The position numbers were made by a program, and so were the translations under genes. Below, one piece after another: positions 16,422 through 24,529 of a stretch of DNA of 64,000 bases. The notes beneath the pieces are model-generated. The model ran no database searches, was not told the DNA's origin, and saw nothing but the letters and a program-made list of their open reading frames with translations. Source of the stretch: CBDFGT01 sp965247225 (GTDB lineage: Bacteria > Pseudomonadota > Alphaproteobacteria > Rhizobiales > Rhizobiaceae); NCBI GenBank assembly GCA_965247225.1, contig CBDFGT010000018.1:33323-97322 (forward strand), in the 5' to 3' direction. Numbering within the stretch: the first letter of the stretch is position 1; the number at the start of each line of letters is the position of its first letter.

Positions 16422-18248
16422 TTATTCGTCGCCCATCTTGAGCGCGGCGATAAAGGCTTCCTGCGGAATATCGACCTTGCCGAACTGCCGCATGCGCTTT
16501 TTGCCGGCCTTCTGCTTGTCGAGCAGCTTGCGCTTGCGCGAGGCATCGCCACCATAGCACTTGGCGGTCACATCCTTGCGCAGGGCCGAAATGGTCTCGC
16601 GCGCAATCACATTGCCACCGATGGCTGCCTGGATCGGAATCTTGAACATGTGCTTGGGGATCAGCTCTTTCAGCTTCTCGCACATGTCGCGGCCCCGCTT
16701 GTCGGCGGCCATGCGATGCACCATCATGGAAAGCGCATCCACAGGCTCGCCATTGACCAGGATCGACATTTTCACAAGATTGCCTTCCTTGTGATCGGTC
16801 AGATGGTAGTCAAACGAGGCATAGCCCTTGGAAATGCTCTTCAGCCGGTCATAGAAATCGAACACGACTTCATTGAGCGGCAGGTCATAGGTCAGCATGG
16901 CACGCTTGCCCACATAGGTCAGCTCGGTCTGGATGCCACGGCGATCCTGGCACAGTTTCAAAATGCCGCCCAGATAATCATCCGGAGTGAGAATGGTCGC
17001 CCTGATCCACGGTTCATGGATTTCAGCAATTTTCATCACATCCGGCATGTCGGCAGGATTGTGCAGCTCGCGCTCGGTGCCATCGGTCATGAACAGCTTG
17101 TAGACAACAGACGGTGCCGTTGCGATGAGATCGAGATCGAATTCACGCTCCAGACGTTCCTGGATGATTTCCAGATGCAGGAGACCAAGGAAGCCGCAGC
17201 GGAAACCGAAGCCCAGGGCGGCCGAGGATTCCATTTCAAACGAGAAGGACGCATCATTGAGACGCAGCTTGCCCATAGCGGCGCGCAGATCTTCAAAATC
17301 ATCGGCATCAACCGGGAAAAGACCGCAGAACACCACAGGTTGCGCGGGTTTGAAGCCGGGCAGGGCTTTTGCTGTGGGTCGCTTGTCTTCGGTGATCGTG
17401 TCGCCAACGCGGGTATCGGCCACTTCCTTGATCGAGCCGGTGAAGAAACCGATCTCGCCGGGGCCGAGTTCATCCACGGTGAGCATTTTCGGGGTGATGA
17501 CACCCACGCGCTCGACCTGATATTTGGCATCTGTTCCCATCATGCGGATGGTCTGGCCCTTTTTCAGGTTGCCATCGAGAATGCGTACCAGAACGATAAC
17601 GCCCAGATAGGTATCATACCAGCTGTCCACCAGCAGCGCCTTCAGCGGTGCATCCGGCCCGCCTTCCGATTTGGGAGCAGGTAACTGATGGACAATGGCT
17701 TCCAGGACATCGGGAATGCCAAGGCCGGTCTTGGCCGAAATCATCACCGCCTGTGAGGCATCAATGCCGATGACTTCCTCGATCTGCGTGCGGATACGCT
17801 CCGGCTCGGCAGCAGGCAGATCGATCTTGTTGAGGACCGTGACAATCTCGTGATTGTTGTCGATGGCCTGATAGACATTGGCCAAAGTCTGCGCTTCCAC
17901 GCCCTGGGAGGCATCCACCACCAGAAGAGACCCTTCGCAGGCCGAAAGCGAGCGCGAGACTTCATAGGCAAAGTCGACATGGCCGGGTGTGTCGATCAGG
18001 TTGAGGACGTATTTCTCACCATTATTGGCATTGTAATGCAGACGCACGGTCTGCGCCTTGATGGTAATGCCACGCTCTTTTTCAATGTCCATATTGTCGA
18101 GCACCTGCTCGGACATTTCGCGCTCGGCAAGGCCGCCGCAGGTCTGGATCAACCGGTCAGCCAAAGTGGACTTGCCATGGTCGATATGGGCGACAATGGA
18201 AAAATTGCGGATGTTGCTCAAAGGCGTATTGGAAGGATGTGTGCTCAT
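16422..18248 (-). CDS. lepA: Elongation factor 4 (LepA), back-translocating GTPase
   Basis: A 608-residue translational GTPase with the complete family layout. G1 is AHIDHGKST close to the N-terminus, followed by ERGITIKAQT, DTPGHVDF and NKIDLP. The EF-G-like domains and the LepA-specific C-terminal domain follow, ending with CYGGDASRKRKLL and KMRQFGKV-like basic sequence. It acts on 70S ribosomes during initiation or stalled elongation. I set the start at 18248, where MSTHPSNTPLSNIRNF begins, since the longer in-frame N-terminus is unlike LepA and covers the promoter region shared with the divergent acetyltransferase gene. It is convergent with the DeoR gene. Confidence 0.97.
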   Translation of the reverse strand: MSTHPSNTPLSNIRNFSIVAHIDHGKSTLADRLIQTCGGLAEREMSEQVLDNMDIEKERGITIKAQTVRLHYNANNGEKYVLNLIDTPGHVDFAYEVSRSLSACEGSLLVVDASQGVEAQTLANVYQAIDNNHEIVTVLNKIDLPAAEPERIRTQIEEVIGIDASQAVMISAKTGLGIPDVLEAIVHQLPAPKSEGGPDAPLKALLVDSWYDTYLGVIVLVRILDGNLKKGQTIRMMGTDAKYQVERVGVITPKMLTVDELGPGEIGFFTGSIKEVADTRVGDTITEDKRPTAKALPGFKPAQPVVFCGLFPVDADDFEDLRAAMGKLRLNDASFSFEMESSAALGFGFRCGFLGLLHLEIIQERLEREFDLDLIATAPSVVYKLFMTDGTERELHNPADMPDVMKIAEIHEPWIRATILTPDDYLGGILKLCQDRRGIQTELTYVGKRAMLTYDLPLNEVVFDFYDRLKSISKGYASFDYHLTDHKEGNLVKMSILVNGEPVDALSMMVHRMAADKRGRDMCEKLKELIPKHMFKIPIQAAIGGNVIARETISALRKDVTAKCYGGDASRKRKLLDKQKAGKKRMRQFGKVDIPQEAFIAALKMGDE

Positions 18249-18387
18249 GCCGCGCATATAGCAGCGCACCGGCGCAACGCAAAGCCGGTATTTGACAAAA
18301 TGAATGGAAAATGGAACCATTTGGGTGGGAAAGTGCCGTGACGCCATGGCATGGTGACATGTTAACGGAACTTCCGGGCAGAGGACG

Positions 18388-18903
18388 ATGATCGAAATAC
18401 GATCGCTGGATGCAGCAGAAACCCTGGCCCATATGGACGGTCTTTGCGCCATCATGGTGGATTGCGTGACCGGCGGTGCCTCGATAGGCTATATGGAGCC
18501 GTTTGTAACCGGTGACGCCGTAACCTTCTGGAGCGCCGTGGCCGAAACAATTGGACGGGGCGACGTGCAGCATCTGGCAGCCTTTGACGATGACCGGCTG
18601 GTCGGCACGGTGCAGGTGGTCACCGGCATGCCGCCCAACCAGCCGCACCGGGGTGATCTGAAAAAGCTGATGGTGGCAAGCCACGCCCGCAAAAAAGGCG
18701 TGGCAAGGCAATTGATGGCGCAGGCCGAGGCCACAGCCCGCAAGGCCGGAAAGACCCTGCTGGTGCTCGACACGGCAACCGGGTCGGATGCCGAATCAAT
18801 GTATCCGAAAATCGGCTGGGAAAAGGCCGGGATCATCCCCGGCTATGCGCTTTTTCCCGATGGCCGCCTGTGCGATACGACGGTTTTTTACAAGCGGCTT
18901 TAA
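18388..18903 (+). CDS. GNAT-family N-acetyltransferase
   Basis: A 171-residue single-domain acetyltransferase. The acetyl-CoA pyrophosphate-binding loop is visible as KLMVASHARKKGVARQLM (the R/QxxGxG/A element), and the C-terminal TATGSDAESMYPKIGWEKAG gives the usual beta-bulge and YxKxGW region. Substrate is not evident. AGAGGA precedes the ATG at a good distance. It is divergent from lepA across 139 bases that should hold both promoters. Confidence 0.9.
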   Translation: MIEIRSLDAAETLAHMDGLCAIMVDCVTGGASIGYMEPFVTGDAVTFWSAVAETIGRGDVQHLAAFDDDRLVGTVQVVTGMPPNQPHRGDLKKLMVASHARKKGVARQLMAQAEATARKAGKTLLVLDTATGSDAESMYPKIGWEKAGIIPGYALFPDGRLCDTTVFYKRL

Positions 18904-19036
18904 GATGCGGCACCAAAAGTGAGGATTCCTTTGTATTCCTCACAGGACGGCAAGGAATGTCCCGGATTTCCGTTTGTTTTCATCAGCACCCGTGGTACCA
19001 CTCCGTCTGTAAACAGGGGCAAAAGGAGGGAGTTCC

Positions 19037-19423
19037 ATGGTCCAAAATCGTGCATTTTTCCGCACATTCGCTGTCGGTCTCATGTCAGCATTTGTGTTTT
19101 TTACCGGGGTAACGGTTGCCGGCGCAGAAGACGTGACCTTTGTCATGCGCAATGACCATCCAAACGCGGTGGAAGTCGAGCTTTACAGCCAGGACCGCGA
19201 CCATGTCTGGCCGGGCAACAATCAGGTCTACATGCTGGATGACGGCGAAACCAAAAATATCTCCCTGGCCTGTGAAGAAGGTGAAAGCATCTGCTATGGT
19301 GCCTGGATTTCCGGCGACAAGAGCACCTATTGGGGTGTCGGTCCCGATCAGGGCCAGAAATGCAGCGATTGCTGCTACACCTGCCAGGGCGGCTCGACGG
19401 AGCAGATCAACCTGCAGGAATAG
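19037..19423 (+). CDS. Small cysteine-rich exported protein of unknown function
   Basis: A 128-residue protein with a convincing signal peptide (basic start, hydrophobic core FFTGVTVAGAED). The mature part of about 98 residues is acidic and holds six cysteines: two spaced apart (LACEEGESIC) and four near the end (KCSDCCYTC). These could form disulphides in the periplasm or bind metal. A strong GGAGGG lies six bases before the ATG, and a textbook terminator follows the gene, so it is probably a monocistronic, well-expressed gene. I do not recognise the family. Confidence 0.8.
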   Translation: MVQNRAFFRTFAVGLMSAFVFFTGVTVAGAEDVTFVMRNDHPNAVEVELYSQDRDHVWPGNNQVYMLDDGETKNISLACEEGESICYGAWISGDKSTYWGVGPDQGQKCSDCCYTCQGGSTEQINLQE

Positions 19424-19447
19424 CGGTTTGCCAGTTTGAACATCCAG

Positions 19448-19475
19448 CCCGGACTGCCGAAGTCCGGGTTTTTTT
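19448..19475 (+). terminator. Rho-independent terminator of the Cys-rich protein gene
   Basis: CCCGGACT (19448-19455) and AGTCCGGG (19461-19468) form a perfect 8-base stem with a GCCGA loop, followed by seven T residues. It also shows that the downstream transporter gene must start after this point. Confidence 0.92.
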
Positions 19476-19495
19476 GTAAGGAAATGCAGCGCAAG

Positions 19496-20341
19496 ATGGA
19501 TGCAAACGCGATCAAATATCAGGTGCCTGCTGGCGTGGCCATGTGCATCATTGCCATGGCCTGCATCCAGTTCGGCGCGGCTCTTTCAGCCCCCTCCATC
19601 ATTGCCTATGGTGCCGCCGGTACCACCTGGCTGCGCCTGATCGTGGCCGGAACCGTTCTGATGCTGGTGGTGCGCCCTCCGGTTTTGCGCTTCAGCCGCC
19701 TGCAATGGCGCACAGCCCTGCTGCTCGGCCTCACCACGGCCCTCATGACCCTGTGCTTTTTTGAGGCCGTGCGGCGCATTCCGCTGGGCCTGCTGGTGGC
19801 GGTGGATTTTCTGGGACCGCTTCTGGTGGCAACATTTGCCTATGGGCTGAGCTGGCGCATCCTCTTTCCGGTTATTGCCGGTCTGGGTGTGCTCTGCCTT
19901 GCCTATGATGGTACGCAATGGGTGGGAAATACCGAAGGCCTGCTGTTTGCCGCCGCCTCGGCCTGCGGCTGGGCCGCCTATATTCTCCTGACCAAGAAAA
20001 TCGGCTCCGTGTTTGAAGGCATGCAGGGCCTTGCCATGTCGCTTGCCGTCGCAGGTCTGGTCTCCACCCCCTTTGGCCTGGCTGATGGCGCGTCCGCCGT
20101 CAATCTGAAAGGCATGCTGCCGATTGTCGGCCTCGCCTTTCTCGTCCCGCTTTTGCCCTATGCGCTGGAGATGAGCGCCCTGCGGCGGCTGAAAACCGCG
20201 ACATTCGGTATTCTCATGAGCCTGGAGCCGGGCCTTGGTGCATTGGCAGGCTATCTGGTTCTGGGGCAGGCGATGACCGTGATGCAGATGGGCGGCGTGC
20301 TGCTGGTCGTGCTTGCCAGCGTTGGTGCCACGCTGTCCTGA
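19496..20341 (+). CDS. EamA-family transporter, RhtA-like (threonine/homoserine exporter type)
   Basis: A 281-residue inner-membrane protein with about ten helices in two EamA repeats. The C-terminal segment LPYALEMSALRRLKTATFGILMSLEPGLGALAGYLVLGQ closely follows the conserved second-repeat region of RhtA and related amino-acid exporters (quoted here in pieces: ALEMSALRRL, TFGILMSLEP, ALAGYLVLGQ). It would export an amino acid or similar metabolite. The start at 19496 lies downstream of the terminator of the previous gene; an upstream in-frame start would have to be read through that hairpin. It is convergent with the cysteine hydrolase gene, 4 bases away. Confidence 0.88.
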   Translation: MDANAIKYQVPAGVAMCIIAMACIQFGAALSAPSIIAYGAAGTTWLRLIVAGTVLMLVVRPPVLRFSRLQWRTALLLGLTTALMTLCFFEAVRRIPLGLLVAVDFLGPLLVATFAYGLSWRILFPVIAGLGVLCLAYDGTQWVGNTEGLLFAAASACGWAAYILLTKKIGSVFEGMQGLAMSLAVAGLVSTPFGLADGASAVNLKGMLPIVGLAFLVPLLPYALEMSALRRLKTATFGILMSLEPGLGALAGYLVLGQAMTVMQMGGVLLVVLASVGATLS

Positions 20342-20345
20342 CCCG

Positions 20346-21179
20346 TCACGATCCGGCAGATGACCCTTCGGACGCCTGTCCGGTCTGCGCCCACTGCAAT
20401 TGCTTGTAATCGAAACCATATTCCAGTGTCGGCTTGATCACTTCAAAAAACGGCGAGAGATCGAAATCGCGCGGTGTGAACAGCGAATGGTGGCGGATAT
20501 GCAGGATTTCGGAGCGTGAATAGGCCGACTGTGCGGCGGGTCTTCCCGGCGCACGGGTGATCTCCGGCAGAATGGGATAGCGGATCTGTTCAAAAGCCTC
20601 GGCAATCAGCGTCGAGCAGATGGCCCGTGTAGGATCACCCGATCCAAAGGCGATCATCTTGCGCCGCCAGCGCACCGGAACAATGGGCGTGGGGAAGAAA
20701 TAGCGCAGCATGTCGAAGATGTTCTTCATATCATATTTCAGCCCGAGCCGCGAGATCATGAAACTGACAAGCGTGTCGCGATCCTCGGGTGTCAGGCCCA
20801 CCGGACGGCAGATGCGTGTATTGTAACTGCTGTATTTGGAAAGCGGAACGGCCACGCAGCCCTCACCGAGATTGACCTCGATCAGTTGCGGACGATCACG
20901 CGCAGGCTTTGCCGCATCATCCAGCGACAGGGGCAGGGCGTCACCGGCGAAGAAGGCGGCATGCGACCATGTCGACTGGGTCAGATATTTGATGGCCGCC
21001 GATATTTTCTGGTTGCTCTCGATCAGCACTATATCGCCAGGCTGAAGCGTGCGGGCCAGCGTCTGCGGGTCGGAGGGCGTATAGGGCTCATAGCCGGACG
21101 ATGGCGTGGTCAGCCGCCGGGCCAGAAAATGTCCCAGCCTGTCGAGAAATGTCTGCGACTGTTGAACTGCAAAAGTCAT
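20346..21179 (-). CDS. YiiX/YebB-like NlpC/P60-superfamily cysteine hydrolase
   Basis: A 277-residue protein whose middle part fits the circularly permuted papain-like (YiiX/YebB) branch of NlpC/P60 proteins: LQPGDIVLIES starts the domain, the His is in TWSHAAFF, an acidic LIEVNLGEG follows, and the catalytic Cys is in AICSTLIAEAF. In permuted members the His precedes the Cys in sequence, as here. No signal peptide is apparent. Relatives cleave amide or thioester bonds in lipids, peptidoglycan fragments or peptides; the substrate here is unknown. Confidence 0.75.
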   Translation of the reverse strand: MTFAVQQSQTFLDRLGHFLARRLTTPSSGYEPYTPSDPQTLARTLQPGDIVLIESNQKISAAIKYLTQSTWSHAAFFAGDALPLSLDDAAKPARDRPQLIEVNLGEGCVAVPLSKYSSYNTRICRPVGLTPEDRDTLVSFMISRLGLKYDMKNIFDMLRYFFPTPIVPVRWRRKMIAFGSGDPTRAICSTLIAEAFEQIRYPILPEITRAPGRPAAQSAYSRSEILHIRHHSLFTPRDFDLSPFFEVIKPTLEYGFDYKQLQWAQTGQASEGSSAGS

Positions 21180-21254
21180 CTGCTGCCTGCTCCCAATTCC
21201 TTGTCAACAATCTGGCATTGGTGCTGGCCTGTTTCAATGGCTGAAATGTCAGCC

Positions 21255-21725
21255 TCACCCTTTCAGATGCAAGGGCCGGTCTTCCTCTATCGCTTCCATC
21301 ACGAAACAGGAGGTGACCGTATCCAGCTCCAGTTTTTCGATCAGCCTTTGATAGACACGATCAAAACTCGCCATATCCGCGGTGATGATTTTCAGGAGAT
21401 AGTCATAATCCCCGCCAATGCGGTAGAAATCGGAAATTTCCGGGATGGAGGCCACATGGCTGCGAAAGCGTTTCAGCCAGTCTGCCGAATGGCTGCGGGT
21501 GCGGATCATGGTAAAAACCACCAGATTGAGACCAAGCCCCGCCCGGTTGAGCTTCAGGCGCTGCCCTTCGATAAGGCCGGAATCTTGCAGCAGTTTCAGC
21601 CGCCGCCAGCAGGCATTTTGTGACAGGCCAACCTTTTCGGCCAGATCGCGCTGCGACTGCAACGGGTCATCCTGAAGCGCCTTCAGAATAGAAAGGTTGA
21701 TTTGATCGAGTTTGACACTGTTCAT
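21255..21725 (-). CDS. Lrp/AsnC-family transcriptional regulator
   Basis: A 156-residue regulator with an N-terminal helix-turn-helix (DQINLSILKALQDD... AEKVGLSQNACWRRLKLLQ) and a C-terminal RAM ligand-binding domain (EISDFYRIGGDYDYLLKI, VTSCFVMEAI). Such proteins sense amino acids and form octamers. It is transcribed divergently from a class V aminotransferase gene across about 105 bases, and a putative amino-acid exporter lies nearby, so amino-acid metabolism is the likely target. The ATG at 21725 is chosen over an upstream GTG. Confidence 0.93.
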   Translation of the reverse strand: MNSVKLDQINLSILKALQDDPLQSQRDLAEKVGLSQNACWRRLKLLQDSGLIEGQRLKLNRAGLGLNLVVFTMIRTRSHSADWLKRFRSHVASIPEISDFYRIGGDYDYLLKIITADMASFDRVYQRLIEKLELDTVTSCFVMEAIEEDRPLHLKG

Positions 21726-21830
21726 TCTATCAAAATGCACTTTTCTGACAGATTTTACAAGGAAACAGGTGCGGAATTCCCGTTCATTGTGTGTCAGTTT
21801 CTGTCAAGATCAAAGACAGGGGAACACGGC

Positions 21831-23279
21831 ATGTCCAGATGGATGCAATTTCGCGATTCGATACGGCAAGGCGGGATTGCGGCGCTGCAGGCAGGACTGA
21901 TCGGCAGGGATATGGCAATCGAAACTCCCTTCGGGCCAAAACCGCTGCTTTATGCCGATTATGTGGCCTCCGGTCGCGCCCTGCGCCAGGTCGAAGACTT
22001 CGTCATGACAGAAGTACTGCCCTTCTATGCCAACAGCCATACGGAAGCCTCCCATTGCGGCGAGACCATGACCCGCATGCGCACAGAAGCAAGGGCGGTG
22101 ATTGCCGAACTGACCCGTGCAGGGCCGGATTGCCATGTGATCTTCACAGGATCAGGGGCGACAAGCGGCCTGAACCGCATTGTCGGCCTTCTGGATGTGG
22201 CGGCGCGGGTGCGGGCCGGGGAGCGGGTGGAGGTGCTGATCGGCCCCTATGAGCACCATTCCAATATCCTGCCATGGCGCGAAAGTGGCGCAACCGTTAC
22301 CGAGGTGCCGGAGGCTCCTGATGGCGGTGTCGATTGCGATGCGCTGCAAGAGCTGCTGCTGGAACGCCGGGGCGCAGACCTGATGATCGGCAGTTTCTCG
22401 GCGGCCTCCAATGTCACCGGCATTCTCACCGACCCGGACCCGGTGACAAGGCTCCTGAAGGCGCAGGGTGCTTTTGCCATCTGGGACTATGCCGGCGGCG
22501 GCCCCTATCTTCCCATGGACATGCAGCCTTCCGGCAATTGTGCCAGGGACGCCATTGTGTTTTCGGCGCACAAGTTTCCCGGTGGTCCGGGCGCATCCGG
22601 CGTGATGATTGTGCGTGATACGATTTTGAGCCGCCAGACCCCTACCTTGCCGGGCGGTGGCACCGTTTCCTTTGTCTCTCCATGGCGGCACAGCTATGCC
22701 AGGCGCGTGGAAGCGCGCGAGGAGGCAGGCACGCCCAATGTTGTCGGTGATATTCGCGCCGCATTGGTGATGCTGGTCAAGGACGCCGTTGGATCAGCCT
22801 GGATCTTGCAGCGTGACGGGGCGCTGCGGCAGCAGGCGCTGGCCGCCTGGAAGGATGTGCCCGAAATCGAGCTGCTGGGTCAGAAGGCGGATACAAAAGC
22901 CCTTCCGGTCTTTGCCTTCCGCATCCGGGGCAAGGCGAAAGACCGGGTGCACCATCAGCTGTTCACGCGCATGCTGAGCGATCATCTGGGTATTCAGGCC
23001 CGCGGCGGCTGTGCCTGCGCCGGACCCTATGCCCACAGGTTGCTCGGACTGGATGAGGCGGCCTCCAATGCCCTGTTCGACCGGCTGGACGCGGGCCATG
23101 AAACGGAAAAGCCCGGCTGGGTGCGTCTCAATCTCAGTTACCTGCACAGCGATGACGAGGTTCTGCGGATTCTGGACGGGGTGAAAGCGCTGGCGCAACA
23201 GGCAGAAACATTGGCGAATGCCTATGATGGGGATGCCGGAACGGCGCGGTTCAGGGTCCGTCCGTCTTTGGCTTTCTGA
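21831..23279 (+). CDS. Class V aminotransferase / cysteine desulfurase-like PLP enzyme
   Basis: A 482-residue fold-type I PLP enzyme. The PLP lysine is Lys248 in FSAHKFPGGPGASG; upstream are HSNILPWRE (the aromatic-stacking His region) and IWDYAGGG with the pyridine-binding Asp. A C-terminal ARGGCACAGPY resembles the cysteine loop of NifS/SufS-like desulfurases, so a sulfur-transfer or lyase activity is as likely as transamination. AGGGGA lies eight bases before the chosen ATG. It faces an Lrp regulator gene that probably controls it. Confidence 0.87.
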   Translation: MSRWMQFRDSIRQGGIAALQAGLIGRDMAIETPFGPKPLLYADYVASGRALRQVEDFVMTEVLPFYANSHTEASHCGETMTRMRTEARAVIAELTRAGPDCHVIFTGSGATSGLNRIVGLLDVAARVRAGERVEVLIGPYEHHSNILPWRESGATVTEVPEAPDGGVDCDALQELLLERRGADLMIGSFSAASNVTGILTDPDPVTRLLKAQGAFAIWDYAGGGPYLPMDMQPSGNCARDAIVFSAHKFPGGPGASGVMIVRDTILSRQTPTLPGGGTVSFVSPWRHSYARRVEAREEAGTPNVVGDIRAALVMLVKDAVGSAWILQRDGALRQQALAAWKDVPEIELLGQKADTKALPVFAFRIRGKAKDRVHHQLFTRMLSDHLGIQARGGCACAGPYAHRLLGLDEAASNALFDRLDAGHETEKPGWVRLNLSYLHSDDEVLRILDGVKALAQQAETLANAYDGDAGTARFRVRPSLAF

Positions 23280-23361
23280 TCTGATACTGCCCAGGTGGTG
23301 CTTGCGCTGAACAGCGCACCCTTGCAGGCCGGTCGAGATGAAAAATTGACAGGCCATGGCG

Positions 23362-23390
23362 TTGACGCGGCGAAGCAAGTCCTGTAGATT
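23362..23390 (+). promoter_or_regulatory. mbfA promoter
   Basis: TTGACG (23362-23367) and TAGATT (23385-23390) are separated by 17 bases. The TT at the end of the -10 element is also the first two bases of the Irr-type palindrome, so regulator binding would directly occlude RNA polymerase. Confidence 0.6.
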
Positions 23391-23403
23391 AGAATTATTC
23401 TAA
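23389..23403. promoter_or_regulatory. Iron control element (Irr box) upstream of mbfA
   Basis: TTAGAATTATTCTAA is a perfect 15-base palindrome (TTAGAAT-T-ATTCTAA) 12 bases before the mbfA ATG. It fits the ICE pattern TTTAGAA-N3-TTCTAAA bound by the heme-responsive regulator Irr in Hyphomicrobiales. Overlap with the -10 element is consistent with repression under low iron. Confidence 0.75.
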
Positions 23404-23415
23404 AAAGGTTTCCCC

Positions 23416-24399
23416 ATGCTTTCCCGTTTCTTCCATTCTTCCAGGCGTGCGTTCAACACGCTCTCGTCCCAGGAGATACTGGCCGTAGCCATTGCGTCCG
23501 AAGAGGATGATGCGCGCATCTATCTGGCCTATGCGGACGGGCTGCGGGCGCAGTTTCCGCAATCTGCCAAGGTTTTCGAGGATATGGCGGAGGTGGAAAA
23601 CACCCACCGCCAGCTTCTGATTGATATGCACAAGGTCAAGTTCGGCGACCGGATACCGCTGGTGCGCCGCGAACATATTCAGGGTTTTCCGGAACGCAAC
23701 CCGGACTGGCTGATGGGAACGCAGTCGATTGATGCGATCCGCGCCCAGGCCGAACTTATGGAAGAGCAGGCCTACCGGTTTTATATGGAAGCCGTCAAGC
23801 GGACGGAGGATGCCGATACGCGCAAACTCCTGGGCGATCTGGCGCTGGCCGAACAGGGCCATTCCGATATTGCCCGCATGCTGGAACACAAGCACACACC
23901 GGACGATGTGAAGGCAGAGGAAAAAGTCAGTGAGCACCGGCAGTTTGTGCTGACCTATGTCCAGCCGGGGCTCGCCGGGCTGATGGATGGATCGGTTTCG
24001 ACACTGGCACCGATTTTTGCCGCAGCCTTTGCCACGCAGGACACCTGGCAGACATTTCTTGTCGGGCTTTCAGCCTCTGTCGGGGCCGGAATTTCCATGG
24101 GCTTTACCGAGGCTGCCCATGATGACGGCAAATTGTCCGGGCGCGGATCTCCGGTCAAGCGTGGTCTGGCCTCCGGTATCATGACGGCGCTGGGGGGCCT
24201 TGGTCATGCGCTTCCCTATCTCATACCGCATTTCTGGACGGCAACAATTGTGGCCGGTATGGTGGTGTTCGTGGAGTTGTGGGCCATTGCCTTCATTCAG
24301 AACAAATATATGGAAACCCCTTTTCTCAGGGCAGCCTTCCAGGTGGTTTTGGGTGGAAGTCTGGTTCTGGCGGCCGGTATTCTGATTGGAAACAGTTAG
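23416..24399 (+). CDS. mbfA: Membrane-bound ferritin / VIT1-type iron exporter MbfA
   Basis: A 327-residue two-part protein. Residues ~15-165 form an erythrin (ferritin-like) domain with paired carboxylate/His motifs EEDDARIYLAY, EVENTH, EEQAYRFYMEA and AEQGHSDI. Residues ~175-325 form a membrane domain of the CCC1/VIT1 family (GLMDGSVSTLAPIFAAA, SMGFTEAAHDDG). This is the architecture of MbfA, an Irr-repressed inner-membrane iron exporter protecting Agrobacterium and Bradyrhizobium from iron and peroxide stress. An ICE palindrome over the promoter supports the same control here. Confidence 0.93.
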   Translation: MLSRFFHSSRRAFNTLSSQEILAVAIASEEDDARIYLAYADGLRAQFPQSAKVFEDMAEVENTHRQLLIDMHKVKFGDRIPLVRREHIQGFPERNPDWLMGTQSIDAIRAQAELMEEQAYRFYMEAVKRTEDADTRKLLGDLALAEQGHSDIARMLEHKHTPDDVKAEEKVSEHRQFVLTYVQPGLAGLMDGSVSTLAPIFAAAFATQDTWQTFLVGLSASVGAGISMGFTEAAHDDGKLSGRGSPVKRGLASGIMTALGGLGHALPYLIPHFWTATIVAGMVVFVELWAIAFIQNKYMETPFLRAAFQVVLGGSLVLAAGILIGNS

Positions 24400-24529
24400 A
24401 TTCAGCACCTGTCACATGTGATCCACTTTTTCGTGCGATTGCCCGGCAGATGGCACGTTCGTTCTTGCCATGGCGGCCCGAAATGAATTATCTCCATGTT
24501 TTTGACCCCTTGATAAACGGAAGCGTCAG

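Noticed and set aside
24463..24529. ATG at 24484 as a start for the methyltransferase
   Set aside because: It is not in the methyltransferase frame and leads to a short unrelated peptide.
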